From Thioalkalivibrio sp. ALMg11 (GTDB taxonomy: Bacteria; Pseudomonadota; Gammaproteobacteria; Ectothiorhodospirales; Ectothiorhodospiraceae), in assembly GCF_000377905.1 (NCBI RefSeq), contig NZ_KB898872.1, positions 459,308 through 523,307 on the forward strand: DNA of 64,000 bases. The letters run 5' to 3'. The first letter of the stretch is position 1; every line of letters starts with the position of its first letter. A program made the translations under genes and the position numbers. The notes beneath the pieces are model-generated. The model had not been told where the DNA came from and ran no database searches. It was given only the letters and a program-made list of their open reading frames with translations. Shown here in pieces: positions 57,501-64,000 of this stretch.

Positions 57501-57774
57501 TTCCACCTTCGCCTATCTCAAGTACCTGGGCGTGCAGATCCTCAAGATCGACGGCATGTTCGTGCGCGACCTGCCCAACAACCGCGACAACCAGGCCTTC
57601 ATCCGCGCGATGGTCGATGTCGCTCGCGGTCTCGACAAACGCACCGTCGCCGAGTGCGTGGAAGACGGCCCGACCCTCGCGATGCTTGCCGAACTGGGCG
57701 TGGACATGGCGCAGGGCTATCACCTGCACCGGCCATCCCTGGAGATCCCCCGCGAACGGGGTGAGCCTGATTAG
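54544..57774 (+). CDS. Membrane PAS-GGDEF-EAL protein (c-di-GMP turnover)
   Basis: The 1076-residue protein has an N-terminal seven-helix membrane region (about 1-230; LYLVYGLAFFSLGVVALILP is the first helix). Three PAS-like domains follow (about 250-360, 375-490, 520-640), then GGDEF (about 650-810) with ARLGGDEF and an RSQD I-site, and EAL (about 830-1065). EAL signatures are HLEALVRMRDP, IIELTETAAV, LDDFGSGFST, LKIDGMF and VAECVEDG (Cys for the usual Gly). Both activities may be retained. The seven-helix module suggests sensing of a membrane or redox cue. Confidence 0.9.
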   Translation: MDLSPAAFTILYLVYGLAFFSLGVVALILPRGDGTLPFARHFWLLAFFGLVHGTYEFLQAAGFHYPSARDLWLNATWQLLSYAPLLEFGRRALIASHARIRLDALWLYPVIAAGLLLFIGIAEDPGRGLANGGRYLVGFPGALLTGLAFWFLLRRPTLRATQSGDHARHYPAVATLALAFLGYALLTPFPGTVDPGLPGWLPTYGDFLEASGLPVQLLRMFTALLAGIALMSLSRTLGTQQGDDLLRILDTLNGFVYRCRNNPTWDVINAEGALEEFTGYPRGDFFEGDMTFGDLIHPDDRERVWREVSEGLQRSGQFQVQWRMMRQDGGVCWVFERGAGTYDDRGHLRYIQGHVIDADELVTTSESLRAKTDELEAFRSTLDLTLDAVFLFDVETLRFIYVNQGAVDQTGIPREELLNLHPFDIKPDYSEDRFRQLIEPLRRGIRDQLRFDTSHRHRDGFDVPVEISLQLVAPRGETARYVAIAHDITQRKRNEEALLQALAELKTSRDEQSRLLELTQREQGRMAALLSAMSIGILFEDREGRVEYVNPAFRRMWAIDNQLELVGRTSREVLEHSTHRFARPDHASRHVLHVLDTHEISERFEVDLYDGRILTQVSYPVHDTDERSIGRLWLYEDVTHERQTAQQLVYLAEHDALTGLYNRHHFQKHLEHMIHSERRRNGRFALLYFDLDEFKTINDTFGHRAGDTVLVRAAGEIAALVRSQDIFARLGGDEFAILVDRESDQEPIELAERVGRAIASIPFRFRGQNYRLTASIGIAHYPEHGDNVEDLVAHADTAMYQAKDLGKNTWAVFDRSRNTAEHMLERMSWSQRIGTALEQGHLELHYQGIYAIDDGHLHHLEALVRMRDPANPDELAMPGQFIPIAEKTGQILDIDRWVIRESIARLAGDPTIAGIAINISGRSFDEPSLPQYIAQQLEQHAVEPRRLIIELTETAAVSEMQDAQRFIEALQHTGCTVCLDDFGSGFSTFAYLKYLGVQILKIDGMFVRDLPNNRDNQAFIRAMVDVARGLDKRTVAECVEDGPTLAMLAELGVDMAQGYHLHRPSLEIPRERGEPD

Positions 57775-57801
57775 ACCCCGCGCTGCCTTGCGGGAGTGGG
57801 C

Positions 57802-58527
57802 TCAGCGCGTCACCTCGATACGCTCAACGAGCTCCGCCCCGTCCCCCTCGAAACGAAAGCCGACCGCATCCGTTGCGACCCGGAACTCGCCTTCCGCCTG
57901 TATCCAGCCCTGTTCCAGGACGCTCGCGTCAACCCGCTCGAACAGCCGCTGCAGCGCCACCGCAGTGGCGCCCCGGGCTGCGTAATCCAGCCCGTGGCGC
58001 TCCCATTCGGCACAGGCAGCATCCGCCAGCCCCCAGCCGGTCTCGACAAACCCGGCAATCCACAGCGCGCGCAGCACCCCATCGCCCCACTGCTGGCGCA
58101 ACTGCGCCATCCCGGAACGCACATCCGGGGCGGCCTCCACCGTCGCGACCAGCGATGCGGGCAACAGCGCGCGCCAGTCATCGCTCTCGAAGGCGCCCGG
58201 CATCAGGTCCTCGTCGATGATCTGGACGAAGTCCGGGACCGGGTCGGAACCCGTGCGCTCGGCCAGCTGAATCAATGCTCCGGCCTCATCGCGATAACCG
58301 GACAGGGCAAACCCGCACAGGTGGTGGTCCACGATGTCGTGCACGAACACAGACGTCGGGATGCGCTCGCCGGTGAAGGGCGTCGCCGCGATCACGTCCG
58401 CGCCGCATCCCGGCAAATCCAGCTTCCAGCCACGCACACCAAAGCCATCCTCCCAGGACTCGGCGTATTGCGCCGGGATGGCCACGCCGTCCTCCTCCCC
58501 GTCCTGCATGAACCGTTCGCGCGTCAT
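57802..58527 (-). CDS. Conserved-looking hypothetical protein
   Basis: The ATG at 58527 (GGAG upstream) gives 241 residues of mixed alpha/beta character with coding-like composition. There is no signal peptide or membrane segment. Features include TGERIPTSVFVHDIVDHHLC near residue 57 and two His that could bind metal. I do not recognise a family. It is divergent from the tetR-like gene and shares a 65-base intergenic region containing a GACCGGTC palindrome, so it may be a target of that regulator. Confidence 0.65.
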   Translation of the reverse strand: MTRERFMQDGEEDGVAIPAQYAESWEDGFGVRGWKLDLPGCGADVIAATPFTGERIPTSVFVHDIVDHHLCGFALSGYRDEAGALIQLAERTGSDPVPDFVQIIDEDLMPGAFESDDWRALLPASLVATVEAAPDVRSGMAQLRQQWGDGVLRALWIAGFVETGWGLADAACAEWERHGLDYAARGATAVALQRLFERVDASVLEQGWIQAEGEFRVATDAVGFRFEGDGAELVERIEVTR

Positions 58528-58567
58528 TGGCTCGTCTCCGTACAAGGTTCTTTCCTTGCACTTTACC

Positions 58568-58575
58568 GACCGGTC
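58568..58575. promoter_or_regulatory. Candidate TetR-family operator
   Basis: The perfect palindrome GACCGGTC lies between divergent starts, in the sequence TTACCGACCGGTCAACTA. TetR regulators of the NemR/AcuR type bind similar GACC/GGTC half sites and usually act on such divergent regions. Confidence 0.5.
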
Positions 58576-58592
58576 AACTAGTGTGCAAAGAC

Positions 58593-59234
58593 ATGGAAGC
58601 TACCACACCGAACGACACCCGCAATGCCAGCCGCGAAGCCCTTCTGCAGGCCGCCCGCGAGCTGATCGTTGGCCGCAGCTACACATCCGTCGGCATCGCC
58701 GAGATCTGCGCACAGGCGGGCGTGCGCAAGGGGAGCCTGTACCACTTCTTCCCCGGGAAGGAGGCGCTCACGCTGGCGATGCTGGAGACGCTTTACGCCG
58801 ACTTCGAGCGCGAGGTGCTGATCCCGGGGCTCGCCGGCGCCAACGGGCTCCGCGCTCGCATCGACGCGTTCGTCCACGCGATCCACGCCTTCGAGGCGCG
58901 GATGCAGACAGAATCCGGACAGCTGCCCGGTTGTCCCTTCGGCAACCTGGCGGTGGAGATGGGCACCCACAACCCAACCCTGCGCCAGGCGATCCGGAAA
59001 CACCTGGATGCGGTCACCGCGCATTTCCGCTCCGTGCTGGACGAGGCGGTACAGGACGGCGAGCTCCCGCCCCAAACCGACACCGGCGCCGCCGCCGAAC
59101 AGTGGCTGGCACTGATGGAAGGGATCCTGGTGATGGCCAAGGCCGATCAGGATCCCGCCACGATCCTGCGCCTGGGCCCCGCGCTCGGTGCGCTCCTGCT
59201 CAACCCGACCCCGGAGGTCCGCCATGAGCGATGA
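58593..59234 (+). CDS. TetR/AcrR family transcriptional regulator
   Basis: The 213-residue protein has the N-terminal helix-turn-helix (REALLQAARELIVGRSYTSV, then ICAQAGVRKGSLYHFFPGKE) and a C-terminal ligand-binding domain with GQLPGCPFGNLAVEMGTHNP. The CPFGNLA segment is typical of regulators responding to electrophiles or reactive carbonyls, and its Cys could be a sensor. The stop overlaps the next ORF by 11 bases, so it likely controls itself and the AhpD-like gene. Confidence 0.9.
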   Translation: MEATTPNDTRNASREALLQAARELIVGRSYTSVGIAEICAQAGVRKGSLYHFFPGKEALTLAMLETLYADFEREVLIPGLAGANGLRARIDAFVHAIHAFEARMQTESGQLPGCPFGNLAVEMGTHNPTLRQAIRKHLDAVTAHFRSVLDEAVQDGELPPQTDTGAAAEQWLALMEGILVMAKADQDPATILRLGPALGALLLNPTPEVRHER

Positions 59235-59784
59235 ACACTTCCCCCTGCACGACGTCACCAGCGCCCCCGACGCGAAGCCGGCCTTCGACCAGGCCGAACA
59301 GACCTTCGGCATGGTCCCCAACCTGATCCGCAAGATGGCCAGCGCGCCAGCCCTGGCGGAGGCCTATCTGTCCCTCAATGCCCTGTTGCAGAAGACGTCC
59401 ATGAGCGCCACCGAGCAGAGTGTCCTGCTGCTGACCGTCAGCCGCTACCACGAATGCGACTACTGCATGGCCGCGCACAGCATGACCGGGCGCATGACCG
59501 GCGTTCCGGACGACGTGATCGATGCGCTGCGCGAGGATGGGCCGATCGGCGACCCCAAACTGGAGGCCCTGCGCCAGTTCACCCGCGCCATGATCGAACA
59601 GCGTGGCTGGGTCGACGAGGCCGCCCAGCAGGCCTTCCTGGACGCCGGGTACACGCATCCGCAGATGCTGGAGGTAATCCTGGCAATCGGCCTGAAGACC
59701 CTGTCCAACTACACCAACCACATCGCCGGCACCCCGGTCGACGAGCCCATGGCCGGCGAGCGCTGGACCGCACAGGGCCAATAA
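59224..59784 (+). CDS. Carboxymuconolactone decarboxylase/AhpD-like protein
   Basis: The 186-residue protein has the AhpD-type redox motif CDYCMAAH (about residues 79-86), within SRYHECDYCMAAHSMTG, and the helical context MVPNLIRKMASAPALAEAYL and LEVILAIGLKTLSNYTNHI. Proteins of this group act as peroxidases or thiol-dependent alkyl hydroperoxide reductants. Cotranscription with the tetR gene suggests induction by reactive compounds. Confidence 0.88.
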   Translation: MSDEHFPLHDVTSAPDAKPAFDQAEQTFGMVPNLIRKMASAPALAEAYLSLNALLQKTSMSATEQSVLLLTVSRYHECDYCMAAHSMTGRMTGVPDDVIDALREDGPIGDPKLEALRQFTRAMIEQRGWVDEAAQQAFLDAGYTHPQMLEVILAIGLKTLSNYTNHIAGTPVDEPMAGERWTAQGQ

Positions 59785-59820
59785 CCGCGCCGCGCCAACG
59801 TCACTGAAGGAGAAACCCGC

Positions 59821-60198
59821 ATGAGCGAAGAAACCGCCGATCTTGTCGTCATCATGATCACCGGACCGGAGAACAAGCGCCGTCTGCCGTCGGCCTTCTT
59901 TCTGGCGGCCACCGCCGCCGCAAGCGAACAGAACGTCATCATGTACTTCACCGGTCCCGCGACGGAGTTGTTGAAAACCGGCGTCGCCGAGAACATCCAT
60001 CCCATGGAGGGCGGCAAGAGTATCGCCGACTTCATGAAGAACGCCATGGACAACGGCGTCCAGATGATGGGCTGCCGGCAATCCCTTGAGTTGAACGGCA
60101 TGGATGAATCGGATCTGGCCTACCAGGACCTCCCGCTACTCACGCCCTCCCAGGCCTTGCCTTCGCTGGGATCGGCCGGCAAAGTCCTGACCTGGTAA
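59821..60198 (+). CDS. DsrE/DsrF-like family protein
   Basis: The 125-residue protein has the DsrE-like fold signature (DLVVIMITGPENKRRLPSAF, ASEQNVIMYFTGPATELL, KNAMDNGVQMMGCRQSLELN). The Cys in MMGCRQS is in the position of the active Cys of sulfur-carrying DsrE/TusD relatives, so sulfur transfer is possible. It lies 36 bases after the AhpD-like gene. Confidence 0.82.
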   Translation: MSEETADLVVIMITGPENKRRLPSAFFLAATAAASEQNVIMYFTGPATELLKTGVAENIHPMEGGKSIADFMKNAMDNGVQMMGCRQSLELNGMDESDLAYQDLPLLTPSQALPSLGSAGKVLTW

Positions 60199-60250
60199 TC
60201 ACGAGGGGCCACACCGGTGGCCCCTCTCCCACCGGGGGGCGTAACGGGGC

Positions 60251-61345
60251 GTGCCGAACCATCGCAAACGCATCTTGCTGCTCTCCGCCTATCGTGCGGA
60301 CAGCCACGCGGCCTGGGCGGACTGGCTGACCACCGCCTTCGATGCGTTCGACTGGAAGCTGCTGGAACTGCCGGGGCGCCACTTCCGTTGGCGCATCCGC
60401 GGCAACCCGATCTCCTGGCTGGACCATCTGGAGGGGGTGGAGGCCGATGCGGTCATCGCGACCTCAATGGTGGATCTCGCCACCCTGCGCGGGCTGCAGC
60501 CCCACCTCGCCGCCCTGCCCACGCTCTACTACGTGCACGAGAACCAGTTCGCCTATCCGCTGGGCCGGCAACAGGTGGATTCGGTGGACCCGCAGATGGT
60601 GCAGATCTACGCGGCACTGGCCGCAGACCGCATCGCCTTCAACTCCGCGTTCAATCGTGACTCGTTCCTCGACGGAATGGAGAGCCTGCTCGGGCGCATG
60701 CCGGACGCAGTGCCCGCCGGGCTGCGGGCGCGCATCCAGGACCGCAGCGAGATCCTTCCGGTTCCGATCCAGCCGCCCCCGGCGGCCGGTGCCGCACGCG
60801 ATCCAAGCCTGATCCTTTGGAGCCATCGCTGGGAGTACGACAAGGCCCCGGAGATCTTCGCCCAAGCCATGCAACGCCTGGCCGCGACGGGCGCGGATTT
60901 CCGTCTTGCCCTGCTGGGGGCGCGTCCAGCGCAGACACCAGAACCCCTGCAACGCCTGCGCGAGACCCTGGGGGATCGCATCATCGCCGATGGCAAGCTG
61001 CCACGGAGCGCATACGATGCGCTACTGGGCCGCGCGGGCATCGTCGTCAGTACCGCCCTGCACGAGTTCCAGGGCCTGGCGATACTGGAGGCTACCGCCG
61101 CTGGCGCCACGCCGCTGGTCCCGGATGCCCTGGCCTACCGCGAGCAATACCCCGATGCCTGTCGCTACCCGCAAGGCGATGTAGACACGCTGACGGAGCG
61201 CCTGCGGGTATGGCTACAACATGGGGCCCCGCCCGCGCCCGACGTCCGCGCGTGGACGCCGGAGCGGTTGGAGCCGGACTGGCAAGGAATGCTGGACGAC
61301 CTGGTCGCGGGCGGCCGTAACCGGGCACGGGTCAGTCGCGGCTGA
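60251..61345 (+). CDS. GTDC1-like glycosyltransferase, predicted tRNA-queuosine mannosyltransferase
   Basis: The 364-residue product (GTG start) has the DUF3524 N-terminal domain (ILLLSAYRADSHAAWADWL, LLELPGRHFRWRIRGNPISW, YYVHENQFAYPL) and a GT-B C-terminal domain (LWSHRWEYDKAPEIFAQAM, STALHEFQGLAILEATAAGA). Relatives include GTDC1 and bacterial tRNA-queuosine alpha-mannosyltransferases; other sugar acceptors cannot be excluded. Its stop overlaps the convergent mltF stop by 14 bases. Confidence 0.8.
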   Translation: MPNHRKRILLLSAYRADSHAAWADWLTTAFDAFDWKLLELPGRHFRWRIRGNPISWLDHLEGVEADAVIATSMVDLATLRGLQPHLAALPTLYYVHENQFAYPLGRQQVDSVDPQMVQIYAALAADRIAFNSAFNRDSFLDGMESLLGRMPDAVPAGLRARIQDRSEILPVPIQPPPAAGAARDPSLILWSHRWEYDKAPEIFAQAMQRLAATGADFRLALLGARPAQTPEPLQRLRETLGDRIIADGKLPRSAYDALLGRAGIVVSTALHEFQGLAILEATAAGATPLVPDALAYREQYPDACRYPQGDVDTLTERLRVWLQHGAPPAPDVRAWTPERLEPDWQGMLDDLVAGGRNRARVSRG

Positions 61346-62801
61346 CGACGACCTGATCCGAGTGGTCGTCGTCCTCGGCCACGAACACCGGGCGGATCAC
61401 GTCACGGTAATTGCGGATGCGCTGGACGTAGTACACCGGCTGGTACCCGCGCGCATAGCCGTAACGCAGATCCTTGTAGTAGCGCTCCTCGGTCAGTAGC
61501 GGCAGGGTCTCGCGCATGTCGGCCCAGCGATCCGGGTCCCGTCCCAGCTCGCGCGCCAGCCGGCGCGCATCCAGCAGGTGGCCACGGCCGATGTTGTAGG
61601 CCGCCAGCGCCAGGTAGGTGCGATCGGGTTCGACGATGTCATCCGGCAGCAACCCGTGCTGACGCTGCAGGTAGCGGGCCCCGCCATCGATGCTCTGCAC
61701 CGGGTCCAGGCGATCCACACCCAGCGACTCGGCGGTGCGTCGGGTCAGCATCATCAGCCCGCGCACGCCCGTGGGGCTGCGCGCCTCCGGGTCCCAGTGC
61801 GACTCCTGATAGGCCAGAGCGGCCAGCAGATCCGCGGGCAGATCCGTGCGCTCGGCCGCCTCCTCGAAGTGCGGGTGGTACTGGGGCAGGCGATCCTCTA
61901 TGCGCCGGTTCAGCGCGCGCAGGTCGACGAAATCGAACTGGTTGATGTAGGCGTAATAGCGCTCGTCCACAAGGTCGCGCAGCTCGCGGCCGCCGGCGCC
62001 CTGCATCCAGGTCGCGGCCAGCTCGGCGAGCTCGGCGTGTTCCGGATCGACATACCATCCCAGCGCCCGCGGCGCGGACAGATCGAAGGCAATGTCGAGA
62101 TGCGGGAAGGAACGGCGGTTGTAGCGCACGATGTGTGAATCGGCCACGGTGCAGCCGATCTCCTGCCGGGCGACCTGTGCCATCAGGCGCTCGGTACCGA
62201 TCTCGCGCACCTCGAAATCGACCGATTCCGGCAGCGCCTCCTTCAGGGTTTCGACGTAGCTGCTGCCGGCCGAGACGACCAGATCGACACCCTCCAGCTC
62301 GTCCGTCGAACCCGGCAGGCCGGACAAGTCGCGATGGCAGACGACCTGCTCGCTCACCTCCATGTAGTGCGGACCGCGGCGAAAGCGCTCGTCGCGCGAC
62401 GGCAGATGGGTCAGACCCGCTGCCGCCATGTGCGCCGCGCCGGAGTCGAGCGCCTCGAGGACACCGGAGACCGAATCGGCCATGACCCATTCCACCTTCC
62501 AGCCATGCGCCAGGGCAAAGCCTTCGACCAGGTCGTGCTCGGTGCCGGACGTCTCCAGATGCTGGTCAAAGTACCAGGTGGTAGGCGCGTTGCGGGTCAC
62601 CACGCGCAGCGTACCGGTCTCCTCCACGGAGGCCAGGCGCTCGCCCGCAGCCGCGTTGGAAACCATCGTCCCGGATTGTCCGTTCTCCGAGCCACACCCG
62701 GCCAGTAACGCCAGCAGGGCGCCCGGGATCAGTGCCCGGAAGGGTCGCCCACCGCGCAGGGAGCGAGTGGCCGGTCCATTGCGCTTCGATTCTTCGGTCA
62801 T
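61332..62801 (-). CDS. mltF: Membrane-bound lytic murein transglycosylase F
   Basis: The ATG at 62801 (AAGGAA upstream) gives a 489-residue lipoprotein (signal RALIPGALLALLAGC). A periplasmic solute-binding-like domain (about 50-265: ETGTLRVVTRNAPTTWYFDQ, HDLVEGFALAHGWKVEWVMA) precedes an SLT domain. The catalytic Glu is in LAALAYQESHWDPEA, and GVRGLMMLTRRTAESLG and YLALAAYNIGRGHLLDAR follow. It cleaves peptidoglycan to anhydro-muropeptides. Length fits MltF. Confidence 0.95.
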   Translation of the reverse strand: MTEESKRNGPATRSLRGGRPFRALIPGALLALLAGCGSENGQSGTMVSNAAAGERLASVEETGTLRVVTRNAPTTWYFDQHLETSGTEHDLVEGFALAHGWKVEWVMADSVSGVLEALDSGAAHMAAAGLTHLPSRDERFRRGPHYMEVSEQVVCHRDLSGLPGSTDELEGVDLVVSAGSSYVETLKEALPESVDFEVREIGTERLMAQVARQEIGCTVADSHIVRYNRRSFPHLDIAFDLSAPRALGWYVDPEHAELAELAATWMQGAGGRELRDLVDERYYAYINQFDFVDLRALNRRIEDRLPQYHPHFEEAAERTDLPADLLAALAYQESHWDPEARSPTGVRGLMMLTRRTAESLGVDRLDPVQSIDGGARYLQRQHGLLPDDIVEPDRTYLALAAYNIGRGHLLDARRLARELGRDPDRWADMRETLPLLTEERYYKDLRYGYARGYQPVYYVQRIRNYRDVIRPVFVAEDDDHSDQVVVSRD

Positions 62802-63158
62802 ACCGGTTTCCTTCCCGTCGACAGCCGGCGTCAAACGCCAACCGATTCCATGACGGATCCATGAATGTCCAATACACAGACTATGGTTTTGCGGAATGGC
62901 TCTCAAAAATACCCACACTCGAGGGGTTGCAGAATCACCAAGTATCCGCTCACCGGCGACCGGTCACGTTCGGATCACCCGTGGCGGTGGGCAGGCGCAC
63001 GATGCGCCATGTACAGTCGAAGCCAGATCCCGCGCCGAGCCGCGCGGATCGGGAGCGCCTCATGGCACTGACTGCGCGCGGTTCCAGAGTCCCTGCTCGG
63101 GGAACACCCCGGCATCCACACGATCCAAATGCCCATCTCTTGCAAGGAGCGCGACACC
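62802..63158. other. Divergent intergenic region between mltF and the GlsB-like gene
   Basis: No gene is supported; the plus-strand frames across it lack ribosome sites. It should hold promoters for both genes. A small palindrome (ACCGGCGACCGGT, about 62953-62965) is the only structure noted. Confidence 0.5.
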
Positions 63159-63410
63159 ATGCCCGTGGAATCTCTTCTTCTCCTCCTGCTCATCGGCGGC
63201 ATCGCCGGCTGGCTCGCGGGCCTCCTGGTACATGGGTCCGGGCAGGGCATCCTGCTCAACATCGTGGTGGGCGTGATCGGCGCCTTCCTTGGCGGCTGGC
63301 TATTCACCCAGCTCGGGGTGCAGGCTGGAGGAATCATCGGCAGCCTTGCAGCAGCGACCGTGGGCGCCGTGCTGCTGCTGGGCCTGCTCCGGTTGATCCA
63401 CAAGGCCTGA
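63159..63410 (+). CDS. GlsB/YeaQ/YmgE family membrane protein
   Basis: The 83-residue protein has three hydrophobic helices with the family pattern IGGIAGWLAGLLVHGSGQGI, VVGVIGAFLGGWLF and GGIIGSLAAATVGAVLLL. Members are called transglycosylase-associated or stress-response proteins, with no defined function. AAGGAG precedes the ATG at 63159. Confidence 0.88.
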   Translation: MPVESLLLLLLIGGIAGWLAGLLVHGSGQGILLNIVVGVIGAFLGGWLFTQLGVQAGGIIGSLAAATVGAVLLLGLLRLIHKA

Positions 63411-63436
63411 CCCACCGACCGCTCCAGGGAGGACCC

Positions 63437-63634
63437 ATGATCCAGATCCTCGGCATCATCCTGCTGGTTGGCGGCCTGATCGCCGCCCTGGTCGGTGTTC
63501 AGGACGCCTTCGGCATGCGCGAGCGCGCGGCGCGCCTGTTCCTTGGCCGTTTCACCCGACGAACCCTCTCCCTTCTGATCGGCGGCGGCGTGGCCGCGCT
63601 GATCGGCCTGATCCTGATGACCTCAAAAATGTGA
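63437..63634 (+). CDS. Small two-helix membrane protein
   Basis: The 65-residue product (MIQILGIILLVGGLIAALVG, a polar RERAARLFLGRFTRR loop, then a second helix) has an AGGGAGG site before its ATG and lies 26 bases after the GlsB-like gene. No family is recognised; composition and spacing support a real gene. Confidence 0.65.
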   Translation: MIQILGIILLVGGLIAALVGVQDAFGMRERAARLFLGRFTRRTLSLLIGGGVAALIGLILMTSKM

Positions 63635-63724
63635 TGCGGTTAGCGTGATCTCCCCGAGGCCGTAGGGTCCGCCCCGGGGGGGGCCCGCATCCGCAACCGG
63701 ACGCGGCAAGGCTGCGGCCACCCC

Positions 63725-64000
63725 CTAGGGAAACACTGATTAATGTACACGTTCGCGCTCGAGTCACTTTTGCGTGCGAACAAGGCGCGGTGACTGCCGT
63801 GCAGTCATTCTGCACAAGGGAGCCGCAACGCCGTGCGCGCGCAAAAGTGGCCGAGCCCCTGCATTCAATGGCTTGTGGGGTTGGTGCCCCAGGTTCCCCG
63901 ATCCTGCGTTGCGCCCCTTGCCGGTAGAACCACTACCGGCTGCGGACCGCGCCTTGTCTCGGAAAACCTGGGGCACCAACGCGAACGTGTACATTAATCA
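63725..64000 (+). repeat. Copy of the dispersed inverted-repeat element, cut by the window end
   Basis: Nearly identical to the copy at 53546 but inverted: CTAGGG start, Y arm, centre, X arm, then the right terminal arm up to its ATTAATCA. About 12 bases of the right arm are missing beyond the window; the projected length equals 288. It lies 90 bases after the small membrane-protein gene. Confidence 0.93.

Noticed and set aside
55681..57729. 682-codon frame antisense to the membrane GGDEF-EAL gene
   Set aside because: Shadow of the GGDEF-EAL gene; composition mirrors its codon bias.

Overview
The window looks like part of the chromosome of a GC-rich gammaproteobacterium, most plausibly a sulfur-oxidising or purple-sulfur lineage such as Ectothiorhodospiraceae (Thioalkalivibrio-like). 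This is inferred from a Tat-exported high-potential iron-sulfur protein, a DsrE-fold protein, high GC throughout and typical gammaproteobacterial housekeeping blocks. I see no rRNA, CRISPR array, integrase or intact insertion sequence.

Layout. (1) 1-18100 is a dense stress and envelope cluster. A minus-strand run carries baeRF3, an HPF-like protein, a GntA-like heme enzyme, a DUF1989 protein, MgtC, MscS, a large-subunit catalase, a DUF421 protein and a DUF2254 protein. Plus-strand genes follow: a second DUF2254 protein, a DAO-type oxidoreductase, a diguanylate cyclase, a cardiolipin synthase, then CsbD, PRC-barrel, DUF3185, AI-2E permease and YqjE-like genes. Two minus-strand genes (DUF883 and a small membrane protein) close it. 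(2) 18758-27591 is a minus-strand signalling operon: two paralogous multi-sensor histidine kinases, a single-domain response regulator and an Hpt-REC-REC-GGDEF protein. (3) 27662-30219 holds a decayed, internally deleted copy of the guaA 3' end next to a two-gene redox cassette (cytochrome b5/FMN-binding protein and a ferric-reductase-like flavoprotein). (4) 30430-45694 is core genome: guaBA, a DUF4197 gene, xseA, proB-obgE, rpmA-rplU, ispB, tRNA-Pro(CGG), gmk-rpoZ-spoT, a permease and an O-methyltransferase. (5) 45794-64000 is mixed accessory and core: a lipoprotein, a coiled-coil periplasmic protein with cytochrome c, two GGDEF/EAL proteins, a P-type Ca2+-ATPase-like pump, a beta-barrel protein, HiPIP, a TetR/AhpD-like/DsrE-like group, a GTDC1-like glycosyltransferase, MltF and two small membrane proteins.

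Most unusual: a dispersed 288-306 bp inverted-repeat element with three full-length or nearly full-length copies (52538-52843, 53546-53833, 63725-window end) and several half copies or solitary ends. Each copy keeps its own terminal arms and internal stems paired while the paired sequences differ between copies. That covariation points to selection on a folded structure or to mobility of the ends. Four genes encode GGDEF proteins (two with EAL), so c-di-GMP signalling is a major theme. The stress cluster combines ribosome-hibernation-type genes, oxidative defence and envelope maintenance, and its low-GC patches suggest stepwise acquisition.
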